Assembly (NCBI RefSeq): GCF_007971225.1
Contig: NZ_CP042435.1
Location: 2,917,501 to 2,981,500, forward strand
Direction of reading: 5' to 3'
Source of the DNA: Panacibacter ginsenosidivorans
GTDB lineage: Bacteria > Bacteroidota > Bacteroidia > Chitinophagales > Chitinophagaceae
Length of the DNA: 64,000 nt
The translations under genes and the position numbers were made by a program. Shown here in pieces: positions 11,087-20,553 of this stretch; position 1 is the stretch's first letter, and each line of letters opens with the position of its first letter. The notes beneath the pieces are model-generated. The model was not told the DNA's origin. It saw nothing but the letters and a program-made list of their open reading frames with translations, and did no database searches.

Positions 11087-11105
11087 TTGCGTCGCACACT
11101 TGTAC
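11087..11105 (+). repeat. Intergenic repeat arm, type A (ACACTT variant)
   Basis: TTGCGTCGCACACTTGTAC is the A-core variant with A instead of T at position 13. It lies between gyrB and the 68-aa gene and faces the reverse A arm at 11610 across that gene. The rest of the spacer (11106-11291) has no other recognised element. Confidence 0.85.
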
Positions 11106-11291
11106 TTTTAGTTGATATTTCGGCAGGAAAAAAGAAGTCGTTGGAGTAAAATTTCGTCCTGGCAGGAAACTTGTGAATGTTTTTGTGTGCAATACTTTTT
11201 TCTACGTCTGTTGCAGATTATAAAAAAAAAATATAGATTGTGCTGTTTCTAAGGGTAAAAATCTATTAACTAACCAATTAAATACTTAAAA

Positions 11292-11498
11292 ATGGACACT
11301 TCGAAAATGATTAAAGCATACTGCCTTAAAACAAAAGAAAAGAATGTTCCTATGCAGGATGCTGTTGTAAGCAAAACTGCAAAAGGCGGTTATATGGCTT
11401 CCGGTCATGATGGAAAAGGAAATAAAATGGCGGCCATTCTTAGCGAAGCGAAAGCTTTACAAGCCATTGCTGATGGTGTGGCAAAGAAAGGTTTCTAA
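11292..11498 (+). CDS. Small conserved-looking protein, 68 aa
   Basis: The 68-aa basic protein begins with about ten residues before AYCLKTKEKNVPMQDA and ends with an Ala-rich helix (AKALQAIADGVAKKGF). The Y-C-L-K-T-K-E-K pattern followed by a Gly-rich KGGYMASGHDGKGNK recalls the short DUF5679-like treble-clef proteins, although only one Cys is present, so metal binding is unlikely. Its own 5' leader is long (about 180 bp after the repeat) and a perfect terminator follows 23 bp after the stop, which supports a real monocistronic transcript. Function unknown. Confidence 0.7.
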   Translation: MDTSKMIKAYCLKTKEKNVPMQDAVVSKTAKGGYMASGHDGKGNKMAAILSEAKALQAIADGVAKKGF

Positions 11499-11521
11499 GA
11501 TCTATACAAGATTCAAATAAA

Positions 11522-11545
11522 AAGCAGCGAAAGTTTTCGCTGCTT
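11522..11545 (+). terminator. Intrinsic terminator after the 68-aa gene
   Basis: A perfect 11-bp stem (AAGCAGCGAAA with TTTCGCTGCTT, 2-nt loop) is followed by TTTA and flanked by A-rich sequence on the other side, so it may also work for the convergent gene. Confidence 0.88.
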
Positions 11546-11609
11546 TTTATTTATATATGCCTGAGCAATAGTATGCTTTGAAAATATTTTGATCATTAAA
11601 GAACAAACT

Positions 11610-11628
11610 GTACAAGAGTGCGACGCAA
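11610..11628 (-). repeat. Intergenic repeat arm, type A
   Basis: GTACAAGAGTGCGACGCAA is a perfect reverse type A core, near the 3' end of the DUF4870 gene. With the arm at 11087 it brackets the 68-aa gene and its terminator in a 542-bp inward-facing unit. Confidence 0.88.
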
Positions 11629-11673
11629 GAAATGATTTATAGTAGTAATGCGGCCGGATACAAAAGATTCCCT

Positions 11674-12042
11674 TTATTTGATCAATCGTAAACAATAAGG
11701 ATACCTGTATATTTTGCCTTCGCTTGCTTTAATTGTCGCGACAATTCTCCAAACCAATGAAAGCACTCCAATAAGTATAAGAACAGGAATACCTATTAAA
11801 ATTATAGAAAGAGGAATACAAACCATTACTGCTAAAAAAAGTGTTATCTGGAAATTCAAAGATTCTTTTGCATGATCTGCAACAAATTCTGACTGATCTT
11901 TTTTAATAAGATAAATAATTAGCGGTGCAAGAAATGATGCTACAAATGTTAATACGTGTGCAAGCAGGCCCAATGTTTTTTCATCACTGGTAGGCACAAT
12001 TGCCGGTAAACTATCTGTACCGAGAAAAGAGTTTTGTGACAT
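11674..12042 (-). CDS. DUF4870 family membrane protein
   Basis: The 122-aa protein matches the DUF4870 (Tic20-like) pattern. TSDEKTLGLLAHVLTF is followed by a first membrane helix, then a polar YLIKKDQSEFVADHAKESLNFQ segment, two hydrophobic helices and a short cytosolic tail rich in basic residues (GKIYRYPYCLRLIK). It is an integral inner-membrane protein of unknown function. It lies downstream of mfd's 3' end on the same strand as mfd with 53 bp between them, but has its own start, so cotranscription is uncertain. ATG start. Confidence 0.88.
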   Translation of the reverse strand: MSQNSFLGTDSLPAIVPTSDEKTLGLLAHVLTFVASFLAPLIIYLIKKDQSEFVADHAKESLNFQITLFLAVMVCIPLSIILIGIPVLILIGVLSLVWRIVATIKASEGKIYRYPYCLRLIK

Positions 12043-12095
12043 AGTGCGGGGGATTTTAGAGAAAGATAAAGAAATGAAATGAATTCTGCAAAAGC

Positions 12096-15000
12096 TTATG
12101 CCTCCATTACTTCTTTCTTTCTTATAACTGCATTATGCATTAGCTTGAGAAATCTTTGCATAGCTTCCATGCCTTTTATATCATCCACAACCAACAGGAA
12201 ATTTTTAGCTACCTGTTTTAACCTTGCTTTGTTGGTACCTGTTTGTAAATATTGCAAAGTGTTTTTAAAGATGTCTGATTCAAAATAAGGAGAATCATTT
12301 CTGTTAATAAAATAGCAACGCAGGGTTTCTGATTTCAGGCTCATTTTTTCGAAGCCAAGATCTACAGCGAGCCAGCGGCAACGTACCGTTGTAAAAAGAT
12401 CTTCGACAGCTTTTGGCATTGGACCAAAACGATCCAGCATCTCTGCATGAAAAGCAACAAGGTCTTCTTCGGTTTCGCAACTATCCAATCTTGTATATAA
12501 CGATAAGCGTTCTGTAATGCTTTCTACATAATCATCAGGGATAAGAATTTCCAGATCGGTATCGATGGTACAATCACTTACATAATCATCCTGTTTGCTG
12601 ATCTCTTCTTTAAAAAGATCTTTGAATGAAGTGCGTTTTAATTCACGTATTGCTTCATCAAGAATTTTCTGGTACATTTCAAAACCTATCTCAGCCATAA
12701 AACCACTCTGTTCACCACCTAACATATTGCCTGCACCGCGTATATCAAGGTCACGCATAGCGATCTGAAAGCCGCTTCCAAGATCACTAAACTGTTCCAG
12801 TGTTTGCAAACGTTTACGGGAATCAGTTGGCAACGTACTCATTGCAGGAGCGAGTAAATAACAAAATGCTTTCTTATTACTACGCCCAACGCGGCCACGC
12901 AACTGGTGCAGATCGCTCAATCCAAAATGATGTGCATTGTTTACAATAATGGTATTTACGTTTGGAATGTCCACACCGCTTTCAACGATATTGGTACAAA
13001 CCAATACATCGTATTTTTTATCAATAAAATCAAGGATTCGTTCTTCCAGTTCATGACCTTCAAGTTGCCCATGAGCATACCCAATGCTAAGATCGGGGCA
13101 GAGACTTTGTATCAACCCAGACATTTCGCCCAGGCCCTGTACACGGTTATGTATAAAGAAAACCTGGCCGCCGCGTTCTGTTTCATAATAGATGGCATCT
13201 CTTATGAAATCAGGATTGAATACCTGTACTTCTGTTTGTATAGGTTGACGGTTTGGTGGCGGTGTATTAATAATACTGAGATCTCTTGCTCCCATTAAAC
13301 TGAATTGCAGTGTACGTGGAATTGGCGTTGCCGTTAGCGTTAAGCAATCAACGTTTGTCTTTAACGTTTTCAACTTTTCTTTATGACCTACACCAAACTT
13401 TTGCTCTTCATCAATCACCATGATGCCAAGGTCTTTGAATTTTACTTCTTTACCCAACAAACCATGAGTACCTATGATGATATCTATTTTGCCTTCTTCT
13501 AATTTCTTTAAAGTCTCTTTTTTCTCCTTTGCAGATTTGAAACGATTTACATAATCAACGGTAACCGGAAAATCTTTCAACCTATCGCTAAAAGTTTTAT
13601 AATGCTGAAATGCAAGAATGGTGGTTGGTACCAATACAGCAGCTTGTTTGCCATCGACACAACTTTTAAATGCTGCACGAATGGCTACTTCTGTTTTACC
13701 AAAACCTACATCGCCACAAACAAGACGATCCATCGGTGATGGACTTTCCATATCTTTTTTTACATCTGCTGTTGCTTTACTTTGATCCGGTGTGTCTTCA
13801 TATATAAAAGAAGCTTCCAGTTCGGTCTGCATATAATTATCCGGAGAATGTGCAAAGCCTTGTTGCGCTTTTCTTTGTGCATATAGCTTGATGAGATCGA
13901 ATGCTATTTCCTTTACTTTAGCCTTCGTCTTCTCTTTCAGCCTGTTCCATACATCGCTACCCAGCTTATTTATTTTTGGTATCGTTCCTTCTTTGCCTGT
14001 GTATTTTGAGATCTTATGCAGCGAGTTGATATTTACATAAAGTATATCGCTGTCTTTATAAATAATGCGTACGGCTTCCTGTAGCTTGCCATTCACTTCA
14101 AGTTTTTGCAAGCCACTGTAAGTACCCACACCATGATCTATATGCGTAACAAAGTCTCCGGGCTGCAGATCACGTAATGTTTTTAAAGTAAGAGCTTTGT
14201 TTTTGTTGTATGCCTGTTTTACGCGATACTTATGATAACGTTGAAATATCTGGTGATCTGTATAACAAATAACTTTCAGGTCTTCATCTATAAACCCTTC
14301 ATGAATAGAAGTTGCGACAGGTACAAATTGTATTTCAGTATTGAGATCATTGAAGATGCTGTTGAGCCTTTCCAGTTGTTTTGCCTGCTCTGCAAAAATG
14401 TAAATGCTATATTTTGCAGACTCATGAGCTTTCAGGTCTTTTATCAGCAAATCGAATTGACGGTTAAAGGCAGGTTGAGGTTTGGTAGCAAACTCTATTT
14501 CAAATGTTGCAAGTTGTGGCTTAAATCCAAACTCTACAATATGTCTTGACGCAAGTTGCTTTTCAATCACATCGTGCTTTACAAAATCATCCCATTTTAT
14601 TTCTTTCACAACCTGCGTATCATCGTCTTCATCACTGTTCTGCATGCGATATCCGTCATCAAGCAAAGCGATAAAACCTTCCAGGTCTTCTTCCTGCAAA
14701 AAGATCTTCTCTTTTATTACATCCCAATCCTTTAACCACACAATCGTGTTTTCGGGGAGAAATTCGAGTAATGAAACTTTCTCACCACTATCAAACTGTG
14801 TTTCAATATTTGGTATAATGCTTACTTGCAAAAGCTTTCGTTCACTAAGCTGTGTTTCCGGATCAAAGATTCGTATGCTGTCCACATCATTACCAAACAA
14901 TTCTACACGATAAGGCTTTTCATTTCCAAAAGAATAAATATCCAGTATGCCTCCACGCAGTGCAAACTGGCCAGGTTCATACACAAAATCTGTTCGTGTA

Positions 15001-15506
15001 AAACCATACATTACAAACAACTCCAAAAGACTTTCGAGATTTATGGTGTCGTTTGTTTTTATACTGATAATATTACTGCTAAGTGTTTTTGGCAAAACAA
15101 CTTTTTCAAACAGTGCTTCCGGGTAAGTAACAATGATCTTCTTATTACCGCCGGCAGCAAGTCTCGTAAGTGTTTCCGTACGTAGCATTACATGCGAAGA
15201 GTTGAGCAGTTTAAAATTCTTCCTGTTCTTGAATGATGCCGGAAAATAAAACAGGTCCAACGCACTGGTAAGATTCTCCAGCGTGTTGTGAAAATAAGCC
15301 GCATCTTCCGCATCGTTCAAAACAACAAGATGATTTAGTTGCTGCGTATTAGTATGCATGAACACACTGCTTACCACAAATTCTGCACTGCTGCCCTGTA
15401 AATTTTTGAGAAAGATTTTTTGGGTATCGGCAAAAAGAAGCCTGTCCGTCAGCTGAAAAAGACGGGGAGATTGTTGATACTGTTCCAGCAACGCACTTAA
15501 GTTCAT
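12096..15506 (-). CDS. mfd: Transcription-repair coupling factor
   Basis: The 1136-aa Mfd is a superfamily 2 translocase that removes stalled RNA polymerase and recruits UvrA. Domains in order are a UvrB-homology N-terminus (ALRGGILDIYSFG), the RNA-polymerase interaction domain (GDFVTHIDHGVGTYSGL), the helicase with Walker A GDVGFGKTEVA, the DEEQ box (DEEQKFGV) and RecG-like motifs (TATPIPRTL, GRVGR), then a C-terminal TRCF domain. A TTG five codons upstream is in frame, but it overlaps a promoter-like TATCTTTG box on the minus strand, so the ATG at 15506 is preferred. Confidence 0.97.
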   Translation of the reverse strand: MNLSALLEQYQQSPRLFQLTDRLLFADTQKIFLKNLQGSSAEFVVSSVFMHTNTQQLNHLVVLNDAEDAAYFHNTLENLTSALDLFYFPASFKNRKNFKLLNSSHVMLRTETLTRLAAGGNKKIIVTYPEALFEKVVLPKTLSSNIISIKTNDTINLESLLELFVMYGFTRTDFVYEPGQFALRGGILDIYSFGNEKPYRVELFGNDVDSIRIFDPETQLSERKLLQVSIIPNIETQFDSGEKVSLLEFLPENTIVWLKDWDVIKEKIFLQEEDLEGFIALLDDGYRMQNSDEDDDTQVVKEIKWDDFVKHDVIEKQLASRHIVEFGFKPQLATFEIEFATKPQPAFNRQFDLLIKDLKAHESAKYSIYIFAEQAKQLERLNSIFNDLNTEIQFVPVATSIHEGFIDEDLKVICYTDHQIFQRYHKYRVKQAYNKNKALTLKTLRDLQPGDFVTHIDHGVGTYSGLQKLEVNGKLQEAVRIIYKDSDILYVNINSLHKISKYTGKEGTIPKINKLGSDVWNRLKEKTKAKVKEIAFDLIKLYAQRKAQQGFAHSPDNYMQTELEASFIYEDTPDQSKATADVKKDMESPSPMDRLVCGDVGFGKTEVAIRAAFKSCVDGKQAAVLVPTTILAFQHYKTFSDRLKDFPVTVDYVNRFKSAKEKKETLKKLEEGKIDIIIGTHGLLGKEVKFKDLGIMVIDEEQKFGVGHKEKLKTLKTNVDCLTLTATPIPRTLQFSLMGARDLSIINTPPPNRQPIQTEVQVFNPDFIRDAIYYETERGGQVFFIHNRVQGLGEMSGLIQSLCPDLSIGYAHGQLEGHELEERILDFIDKKYDVLVCTNIVESGVDIPNVNTIIVNNAHHFGLSDLHQLRGRVGRSNKKAFCYLLAPAMSTLPTDSRKRLQTLEQFSDLGSGFQIAMRDLDIRGAGNMLGGEQSGFMAEIGFEMYQKILDEAIRELKRTSFKDLFKEEISKQDDYVSDCTIDTDLEILIPDDYVESITERLSLYTRLDSCETEEDLVAFHAEMLDRFGPMPKAVEDLFTTVRCRWLAVDLGFEKMSLKSETLRCYFINRNDSPYFESDIFKNTLQYLQTGTNKARLKQVAKNFLLVVDDIKGMEAMQRFLKLMHNAVIRKKEVMEA

Positions 15507-15518
15507 AATCTGCGGCTG

Positions 15519-15526
15519 CAAAGATA
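15519..15526 (-). promoter_or_regulatory. Candidate mfd -7 promoter box
   Basis: On the minus strand TATCTTTG fits the Bacteroidota -7 consensus TAnnTTTG and ends 12 bp before the preferred mfd ATG, implying a very short leader. No good -33 TTG was found. Confidence 0.5.
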
Positions 15527-15573
15527 GTTGGTTTTATTTTGTTGAGCCAGCACCAGCAATGCTATTTAACATT

Positions 15574-15708
15574 GTTGCGTCGCACACTTGTACTGAAGAA
15601 TAGATGTGAGCTAATAGCGAGTCGTGAGCAATTGCGTTTTGCTCGTAGCTCATGGCTCAAAGCTCGCAGCTTGCTTATTATTCCGAACGTACAAGTGAGT
15701 GACACAAC
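15574..15708. repeat. Inverted-repeat pair, A arm ... B arm
   Basis: A forward type A core (15574-15593, ACACTT variant) faces a reverse type B core (15689-15708). The 95-bp spacer is itself dyad-like (GAGCTAATAGCGAG and CTCGTAGCTCATGGCTC runs). The outer flank after the B arm reads CGGCGATGCTACAGGCACTACAGCC. It lies between the divergent mfd and thiolase genes. Confidence 0.92.
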
Positions 15709-15762
15709 CGGCGATGCTACAGGCACTACAGCCAGTACCAAAATCTTAACTTTCGCATTTAG

Positions 15763-15790
15763 TTGCATAAACAACTTTGTATTACATTTG
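15763..15790 (+). promoter_or_regulatory. Thiolase promoter with MarR-like site
   Basis: TTG (15763-15765), a 17-bp spacer and TACATTTG (15783-15790) match the Bacteroidota TTG/TAnnTTTG promoter. The spacer overlaps TTAGTTGCATAA, identical in 12 bases to the operator at 2075-2086, and the dyad AGTTG-CATAAA-CAACT. A repressor bound here would cover the promoter. Confidence 0.72.
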
Positions 15791-15808
15791 ATAATCAAAA
15801 TTTATTTT

Positions 15809-16987
15809 ATGCAGGAAGCATATATTGTTGCCGGTTACCGCACCGCAGTAGGTAAAAGCAAGAAAGGTGGTCTGCGTTTTTACAGGCCCGATGATCTTGC
15901 GGTGGAAGTGATAAAAGGACTAATGGCATCGGTACCGCAACTGGAAGCAAAACGTGTGGATGATGTAATTGTAGGCAACGCTGTGCCTGAAGCAGAACAG
16001 GGATTACAGTTTGGGCGTATCATTGCCGCCAAAGCATTGGGCATAGAAGTGGCAGGTATTACTATCAACCGCTATTGCGCAAGTGGTCTCGAAAGCATTG
16101 CTATGGCTACAGCCAAAATCCGTACAGGCATGGCTGATTGCATTATTGCAGGCGGCACAGAAAGCATGAGCCTTGTTCCAACTGCTGGCTGGAAAACAGT
16201 TCCTTCTTATGCTATTGCCAAAGACGACCCTGATTATTATTTAAGTATGGGTCTTACTGCAGAAGCTGTAGCAAAAGAATTTAAAGTAAGCAGAGAAGAC
16301 CAGGATGCATTTGCATTGAACTCGCATAAAAAAGCGATGCATGCTATACAGAATGGTTATTTTAAACCAGGCATATTGCCTGTTAATGTAGAAGAAGTTT
16401 ACTTAAATGAAAAAGGCAAGAAAGCAACACGCAATTATGTAATAGATACAGATGAAGGCGTACGTGCGGATACAACAATAGATGCATTGGCAAAATTGAA
16501 ACCCGCATTTGCGTTGGGTGGTTCTGTTACTGCGGGGAACTCATCTCAAACAAGTGATGGGGCTGCTTTTGTAATTGTAATGAGCGAAAGAATGATCAAT
16601 GAACTTGGTCTTAAACCAATAGGACGTTTGGTGAACAGTGCAGTTGCTGGTGTGCATCCGCGCATAATGGGTATAGGACCGGTTGCTGCAATACCAAAGG
16701 TTTTGAAACAGGCCAGTATGAATCTTGCAGATATTGACCTGATAGAATTGAATGAAGCTTTTGCATCACAATCGCTTGCTGTAATACGTGAACTTAATTT
16801 AGATCCTGATATAGTAAACATCAACGGTGGGGCTATCGCACTCGGTCATCCCTTGGGTTGCACAGGTTGTAAACTTACCGTGCAATTACTTGGTGATATG
16901 AAAAGACTGAACAAAAAATATGGTATGGTTACAGCTTGTGTTGGTGGTGGACAAGGCATTGCAGGCATCATTGAAAATATTGTGTAA
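15809..16987 (+). CDS. Acetyl-CoA C-acyltransferase (beta-ketothiolase)
   Basis: The 392-aa thiolase catalyses the last step of beta-oxidation, cleaving 3-ketoacyl-CoA, or acetyl-CoA condensation in reverse. Visible are the nucleophile Cys in YCASGLES, LNEAFA, the His of GGAIALGHPLGCTG and the second catalytic Cys in CVGGGQG. Its size fits a FadA-type enzyme. The ATG at 15809 follows an excellent promoter by 18 bp; the reading frame stays open further upstream, but that part crosses the repeat element. A 3-hydroxyacyl-CoA dehydrogenase partner is not adjacent. The shared operator-like site suggests coregulation with the MarR/acyl-CoA dehydrogenase locus (inference). Confidence 0.95.
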   Translation: MQEAYIVAGYRTAVGKSKKGGLRFYRPDDLAVEVIKGLMASVPQLEAKRVDDVIVGNAVPEAEQGLQFGRIIAAKALGIEVAGITINRYCASGLESIAMATAKIRTGMADCIIAGGTESMSLVPTAGWKTVPSYAIAKDDPDYYLSMGLTAEAVAKEFKVSREDQDAFALNSHKKAMHAIQNGYFKPGILPVNVEEVYLNEKGKKATRNYVIDTDEGVRADTTIDALAKLKPAFALGGSVTAGNSSQTSDGAAFVIVMSERMINELGLKPIGRLVNSAVAGVHPRIMGIGPVAAIPKVLKQASMNLADIDLIELNEAFASQSLAVIRELNLDPDIVNINGGAIALGHPLGCTGCKLTVQLLGDMKRLNKKYGMVTACVGGGQGIAGIIENIV

Positions 16988-17071
16988 TTTTTCTACTGCT
17001 GAGAAGCAAAGGCATATAGAAAAAAGGTATTAAGGCTTTGGCCTCTCCGTCTCGGCAATTATATTAATTTA

Positions 17072-17100
17072 AAAGGGTTCCTCCTGGAGTAGAACCCTTT
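17072..17100 (+). terminator. Intrinsic terminator after thiolase
   Basis: An AAAGGGTTC/GAACCCTTT stem with an 11-nt loop is followed by TTTTTTG, about 85 bp after the stop. Confidence 0.88.
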
Positions 17101-17181
17101 TTTGTTAACTTTATTCAGCATGACTTTTGTCAGTATTTAAACTGTTAGCCTTTTTTAACTTCGTATAGAAATTAAACCACC

Positions 17182-18012
17182 ATGAATACCATACTGGTTC
17201 CTACAGACTTTTCGCCTGCTGCAAGAAATGCAGCCATGTATGCTATCAATTTTGCAAAACAGGTAAAATGTAAAAAGATCATTTTCTACAATGCTTACCA
17301 GACACCTATTGTAACAGATGCTAATATGGCTATAGTGGATGCTATTGACATAGAAGAAATGAAAAAGGCAAGCGAGGAAAATCTTACTGCTTTTAAGCTA
17401 ACACTAAAAGCATTTTGTGATAAGAATATGGAGTTAGAAACACTGAGTGAATATGGTGTGTTAACCATGGATATTAATGAAGTGTGCACAAATAATAATA
17501 TTGACCTGATAGTGATGGGCGTTACCGGCACCGGAAAAATTGCAGAAAATCTTATTGGTAGTTTCGCTATTGATGTTTCAAGAAAAGCCACAGTGCCAGT
17601 GATCATTGTACCTCCGGACGCCGGCTATACAGATATAAAAGAAATTATGCTGGCCTGCGATTTTTCACAGGTGGTAGAAACCACACCCGTTGATCCTATA
17701 AAAAGAATACTGAATGAAACCAGTGCAAAATTATTTGTGGTAAACATCGACCACAGGCAAAAACACTTTACTGCAGATACCCCCTTTGAAAGTTTAATGC
17801 TTGACACTTTATTGCAGGGTTACAATCCGGAATATCATTTTATTGATGATGCAGATTTTGTACAGGCCATCAACAAATTTGCATTGGAAAAAGAAGTTGA
17901 CCTTATTATTACTATTCCAAAAAAGATGGGCTGGTTCGATGCGCTTTTTCACAAGAGCCATACCAAAGCATTGGCCTTTCATAGCCATGTACCGTTAATG
18001 GTAGTGCATTAA
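17182..18012 (+). CDS. Tandem-domain universal stress protein
   Basis: The 276-aa protein has two UspA domains. The first runs to about residue 146, begins with ILVPTDFSPAARNA and ends with the ATP-binding G-x2-G-x9-S pattern (GVTGTGKIAENLIGSFA then VPVIIVP). The second (from about 155, LACDFSQ) is more divergent and lacks a clear ATP motif. It is a cytosolic protein thought to help survival under stress; the exact function is unknown. It has its own upstream terminator and downstream repeat, so it is probably monocistronic. ATG start at 17182. Confidence 0.92.
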   Translation: MNTILVPTDFSPAARNAAMYAINFAKQVKCKKIIFYNAYQTPIVTDANMAIVDAIDIEEMKKASEENLTAFKLTLKAFCDKNMELETLSEYGVLTMDINEVCTNNNIDLIVMGVTGTGKIAENLIGSFAIDVSRKATVPVIIVPPDAGYTDIKEIMLACDFSQVVETTPVDPIKRILNETSAKLFVVNIDHRQKHFTADTPFESLMLDTLLQGYNPEYHFIDDADFVQAINKFALEKEVDLIITIPKKMGWFDALFHKSHTKALAFHSHVPLMVVH

Positions 18013-18020
18013 TCATTTTT

Positions 18021-18072
18021 TTGGATCCGGCTATAGTACTTTGTGCATCGCCTGTTGCGTTGCATTACGTTC
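18021..18072 (+). repeat. Degenerate intergenic repeat arm, type A
   Basis: The outer flank is well preserved (GGATCCGGCTATAGTACTTT then GCATCGCCT) but the core reads GTTGCGTTGCATTACGTTC, a decayed A core. It lies immediately after the stress-protein stop codon. Confidence 0.7.
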
Positions 18073-18138
18073 ATCTGCAGAATATAAATTTAACAGGCAA
18101 AATGCTGTACTGTGTGTTTCCTGAATACAGGATTGCAA

Positions 18139-18375
18139 TTATTCTTCATCGTTCTTTTCTGCATTCATAAAATAACTCACCGCGCCACTCGTACATTTGC
18201 GAACCTGATCAATAATTTTATCTGTGCTAGCACCATTAATTTCTACCCAGGGTCTATTTTTCGGATTAAACACATCAGGCAATCCCCTGAAACAAATAGC
18301 TGAATGAATACAAACATCGGGTTTCCAAACAACAGTAACTTCTCCGTTGGAATATTTATGTGTTTTTACAGGCAT
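18139..18375 (-). CDS. Fer4_19-type 4Fe-4S mono-cluster protein
   Basis: The 78-aa protein fits the divergent 4Fe-4S (Fer4_19) family, with a tryptophan-containing strand (VTVVWKPD), Cys22 and Cys28 in DVCIHSAICFRGLPDVF, and Cys61 in VRKCTSGA. It probably acts as a small cytosolic electron carrier or an iron-sulfur accessory protein. It lies 63 bp downstream of kdsB on the same strand and could be the last gene of that unit. ATG start. Family recognition is good; the partner enzyme is unknown. Confidence 0.88.
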   Translation of the reverse strand: MPVKTHKYSNGEVTVVWKPDVCIHSAICFRGLPDVFNPKNRPWVEINGASTDKIIDQVRKCTSGAVSYFMNAEKNDEE

Positions 18376-18438
18376 ATTATTTTTTATCGGTAAATTAAAT
18401 GATAAAACTGAAAATAAAAATTGCCGAACAGGCTTGAG

Positions 18439-19164
18439 TTATAAATATTTTGCTGCCCTTGCCAGGTCTTCCGGTGTATCTATCTCTACACCCATATAAT
18501 CAACAACAACCATCTTAAGCGGAATGCCATTTTCAAGATAGCGCAGGCATTCAATTTTTTCTGCAGATTCAAGTGGAGTCATGGGCCAGTTGGTAAAATT
18601 TATCAATGCCTGTTTACGAAATGCGTACACACCAATATGCTCGTAATAAGTAATGGCCATCTCTTTATTACGGGGATAAGGAATTACAGAACGGCTGAAG
18701 AAAATGGCATTGCAATTCTTGTCAACGGCTACTTTCACGTAATTAGGATCTTCTATGTATTGTTGTTCTTTCAACACCTGCATTAAACTTGCTACCTGCA
18801 CCTTTTTTCCTTCATCAACTTCGAAAACGTGTAAGAGTTTTTTTAGCGGTTCACGTTTTACAAATGGTTCATCACCCTGCACATTCACTACTATATCCAC
18901 ATTCATATCTGCAACAGCTTCCGCAATTCTATCGCTGCCACTTTCGTGCGGTCTTTTACTCATTACCGCTTTGCCACCATGCTGTGTAATTTCATTGAAA
19001 ATAATATCGCTGTCCGTTGCAACGATCACCTCATCAAACAAACCGGTGGCAATTGTATTATCGTAAGTATGTCTTATCACAGGTTTATTACCCAGCACTT
19101 GCATCAGCTTGGCAGGAAATCTGGTAGCCGCATAACGTGCAGGAATCAATGCAACTTTCTTCAT
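18439..19164 (-). CDS. kdsB: 3-deoxy-manno-octulosonate cytidylyltransferase
   Basis: The 241-aa enzyme makes CMP-Kdo from CTP and Kdo for lipopolysaccharide core assembly in the cytosol. The N-terminal nucleotide-binding motif IPARYAATRFPAKLM, the VQGDEPF motif and the Lys/Glu-rich C-terminal VDYMGVEIDTPEDL are characteristic, and the length equals the family norm. The start lies 36 bp from the TolC-like gene stop, so it may be read from the efflux transcript. ATG start. Confidence 0.96.
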   Translation of the reverse strand: MKKVALIPARYAATRFPAKLMQVLGNKPVIRHTYDNTIATGLFDEVIVATDSDIIFNEITQHGGKAVMSKRPHESGSDRIAEAVADMNVDIVVNVQGDEPFVKREPLKKLLHVFEVDEGKKVQVASLMQVLKEQQYIEDPNYVKVAVDKNCNAIFFSRSVIPYPRNKEMAITYYEHIGVYAFRKQALINFTNWPMTPLESAEKIECLRYLENGIPLKMVVVDYMGVEIDTPEDLARAAKYL

Positions 19165-19200
19165 AGAAAAACTTTATTGCAAAGATGCGGATTAACACAT

Positions 19201-20493
19201 TTAAAAATCAAGACGATTACTAAGACGTTTTAATTCTATTTCCGCAGACTTAGCAACAAAATTCAGGTTAACCAATAAATACCCGGCATTCTCAAAAGTT
19301 TGTTGTGCATTTTTTACGTCAACTATTGTGGCGTTTCTAAGCTCGAATTTTTTCAATACAAGATCAAGCAATTGTTGTGCGAGTGAATAATTTTCTTTTT
19401 GCGTTTCCAATTGTTCTAAGGCACTTGCATAAGACTGGTATTTTTTTACAGCATTGGATTCATTGTCCTTAAGTAAAGACTCTTTTTGGATCTTTGCGTT
19501 CTTTGTGTCTATCTCAGCCACTCTCTGCTGGCGCTTATATGCAGAGCCATTATAAATTGGGATAGAGAGATTTAATCCGAAGGTTGGGCCGTATGTTTGA
19601 TTCAGTAATGTAAATCCTGCAGCACTTTGAGAGCGGTTGTAATTAAACCCCGTATTTAAACGCAGCGATGGATAACGTTGTGCAGTGATCTCTTTTTCTA
19701 CCAGCTGATTGATGTTAATCTGTTGTTCTGCTGCAATAACCTCAGGGCTTGCAGGAAGATTATTCAGTACACTGTCCAGCAAAATATTTTTACCGGTAAT
19801 AATGGTATCATTTATGGTTATGGTACTGTCGGTTTTCAGATTTAATGAAGTCAGAAAATCTGTTTTTGCCTGGTCAATAATTACCAGTTGTGCCTGCTTA
19901 CTTAATTGCAAAGTATTCAGGTCAAGCTGCGATTGAAACAGGTCTGCATTATTAGCATAGCCTGCAGACTGTTGTGCTTTTACAATTTCGAGGCGTTGCG
20001 ACGCAGCATCTATAGAAGCATTCAATGTTTTTAAATAACTCTGCTGGCGTACCACGTCATAATATTGCGTCATCACCAATGCGATCGTATTTTGAATCTG
20101 AACATTTAGCAACTGCTCGCTTTGCTGTTGTAATTGTTCAAGCCTTTTTTTAGTAGTTACCACACGCATTCCATTGTACAAAAGAATACTTCCGGTAACA
20201 CCAGCTGTAAGATTGTTTGCAGCAACACCACTCTTGTTTGTGTTGGTGCCATTACTCAATTTTTGATTGAGGCTGGTGATCTGTTCATTATCATTTGCCG
20301 TAGCAGATACTGTTGGATACCCGCCCGCCACACCATAGTTATTTAATATAGTGTTTGCTTCTACATTGTTTTTCGCAAGCTGAATATCAAAACTGTTCTT
20401 CAATGCAATATTGATCGCTTCTTCCAGGGTAAGTCTTTGTTGTGCTTTTGCCTGAAAGCTGATCAATAATAATACGACAAGAAATTTTTTCAT
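19201..20493 (-). CDS. TolC-family outer membrane efflux protein
   Basis: The 430-aa protein has a Sec signal peptide (cleavage near SFQAKAQ) and two OEP repeats rich in long alternating-polarity helices. It is the outer-membrane channel of the tripartite pump encoded with the RND gene 205 bp upstream and the adaptor before that. It starts with RLTLEEAINIALKNSFDIQLAKN, the typical first helix. ATG start. A repeat pair separates it from the RND gene. Confidence 0.92.
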   Translation of the reverse strand: MKKFLVVLLLISFQAKAQQRLTLEEAINIALKNSFDIQLAKNNVEANTILNNYGVAGGYPTVSATANDNEQITSLNQKLSNGTNTNKSGVAANNLTAGVTGSILLYNGMRVVTTKKRLEQLQQQSEQLLNVQIQNTIALVMTQYYDVVRQQSYLKTLNASIDAASQRLEIVKAQQSAGYANNADLFQSQLDLNTLQLSKQAQLVIIDQAKTDFLTSLNLKTDSTITINDTIITGKNILLDSVLNNLPASPEVIAAEQQININQLVEKEITAQRYPSLRLNTGFNYNRSQSAAGFTLLNQTYGPTFGLNLSIPIYNGSAYKRQQRVAEIDTKNAKIQKESLLKDNESNAVKKYQSYASALEQLETQKENYSLAQQLLDLVLKKFELRNATIVDVKNAQQTFENAGYLLVNLNFVAKSAEIELKRLSNRLDF

Positions 20494-20553
20494 TACTGTT
20501 TATTATACAAATCAATTTTTTGAAGCCAGCTAAAGTCCTTTACTCATCGCCTC

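Noticed and set aside
15539-15808. Upstream extension of the thiolase frame by 90 codons
   Set aside because: It crosses the repeat pair and the promoter, and is not thiolase-like.
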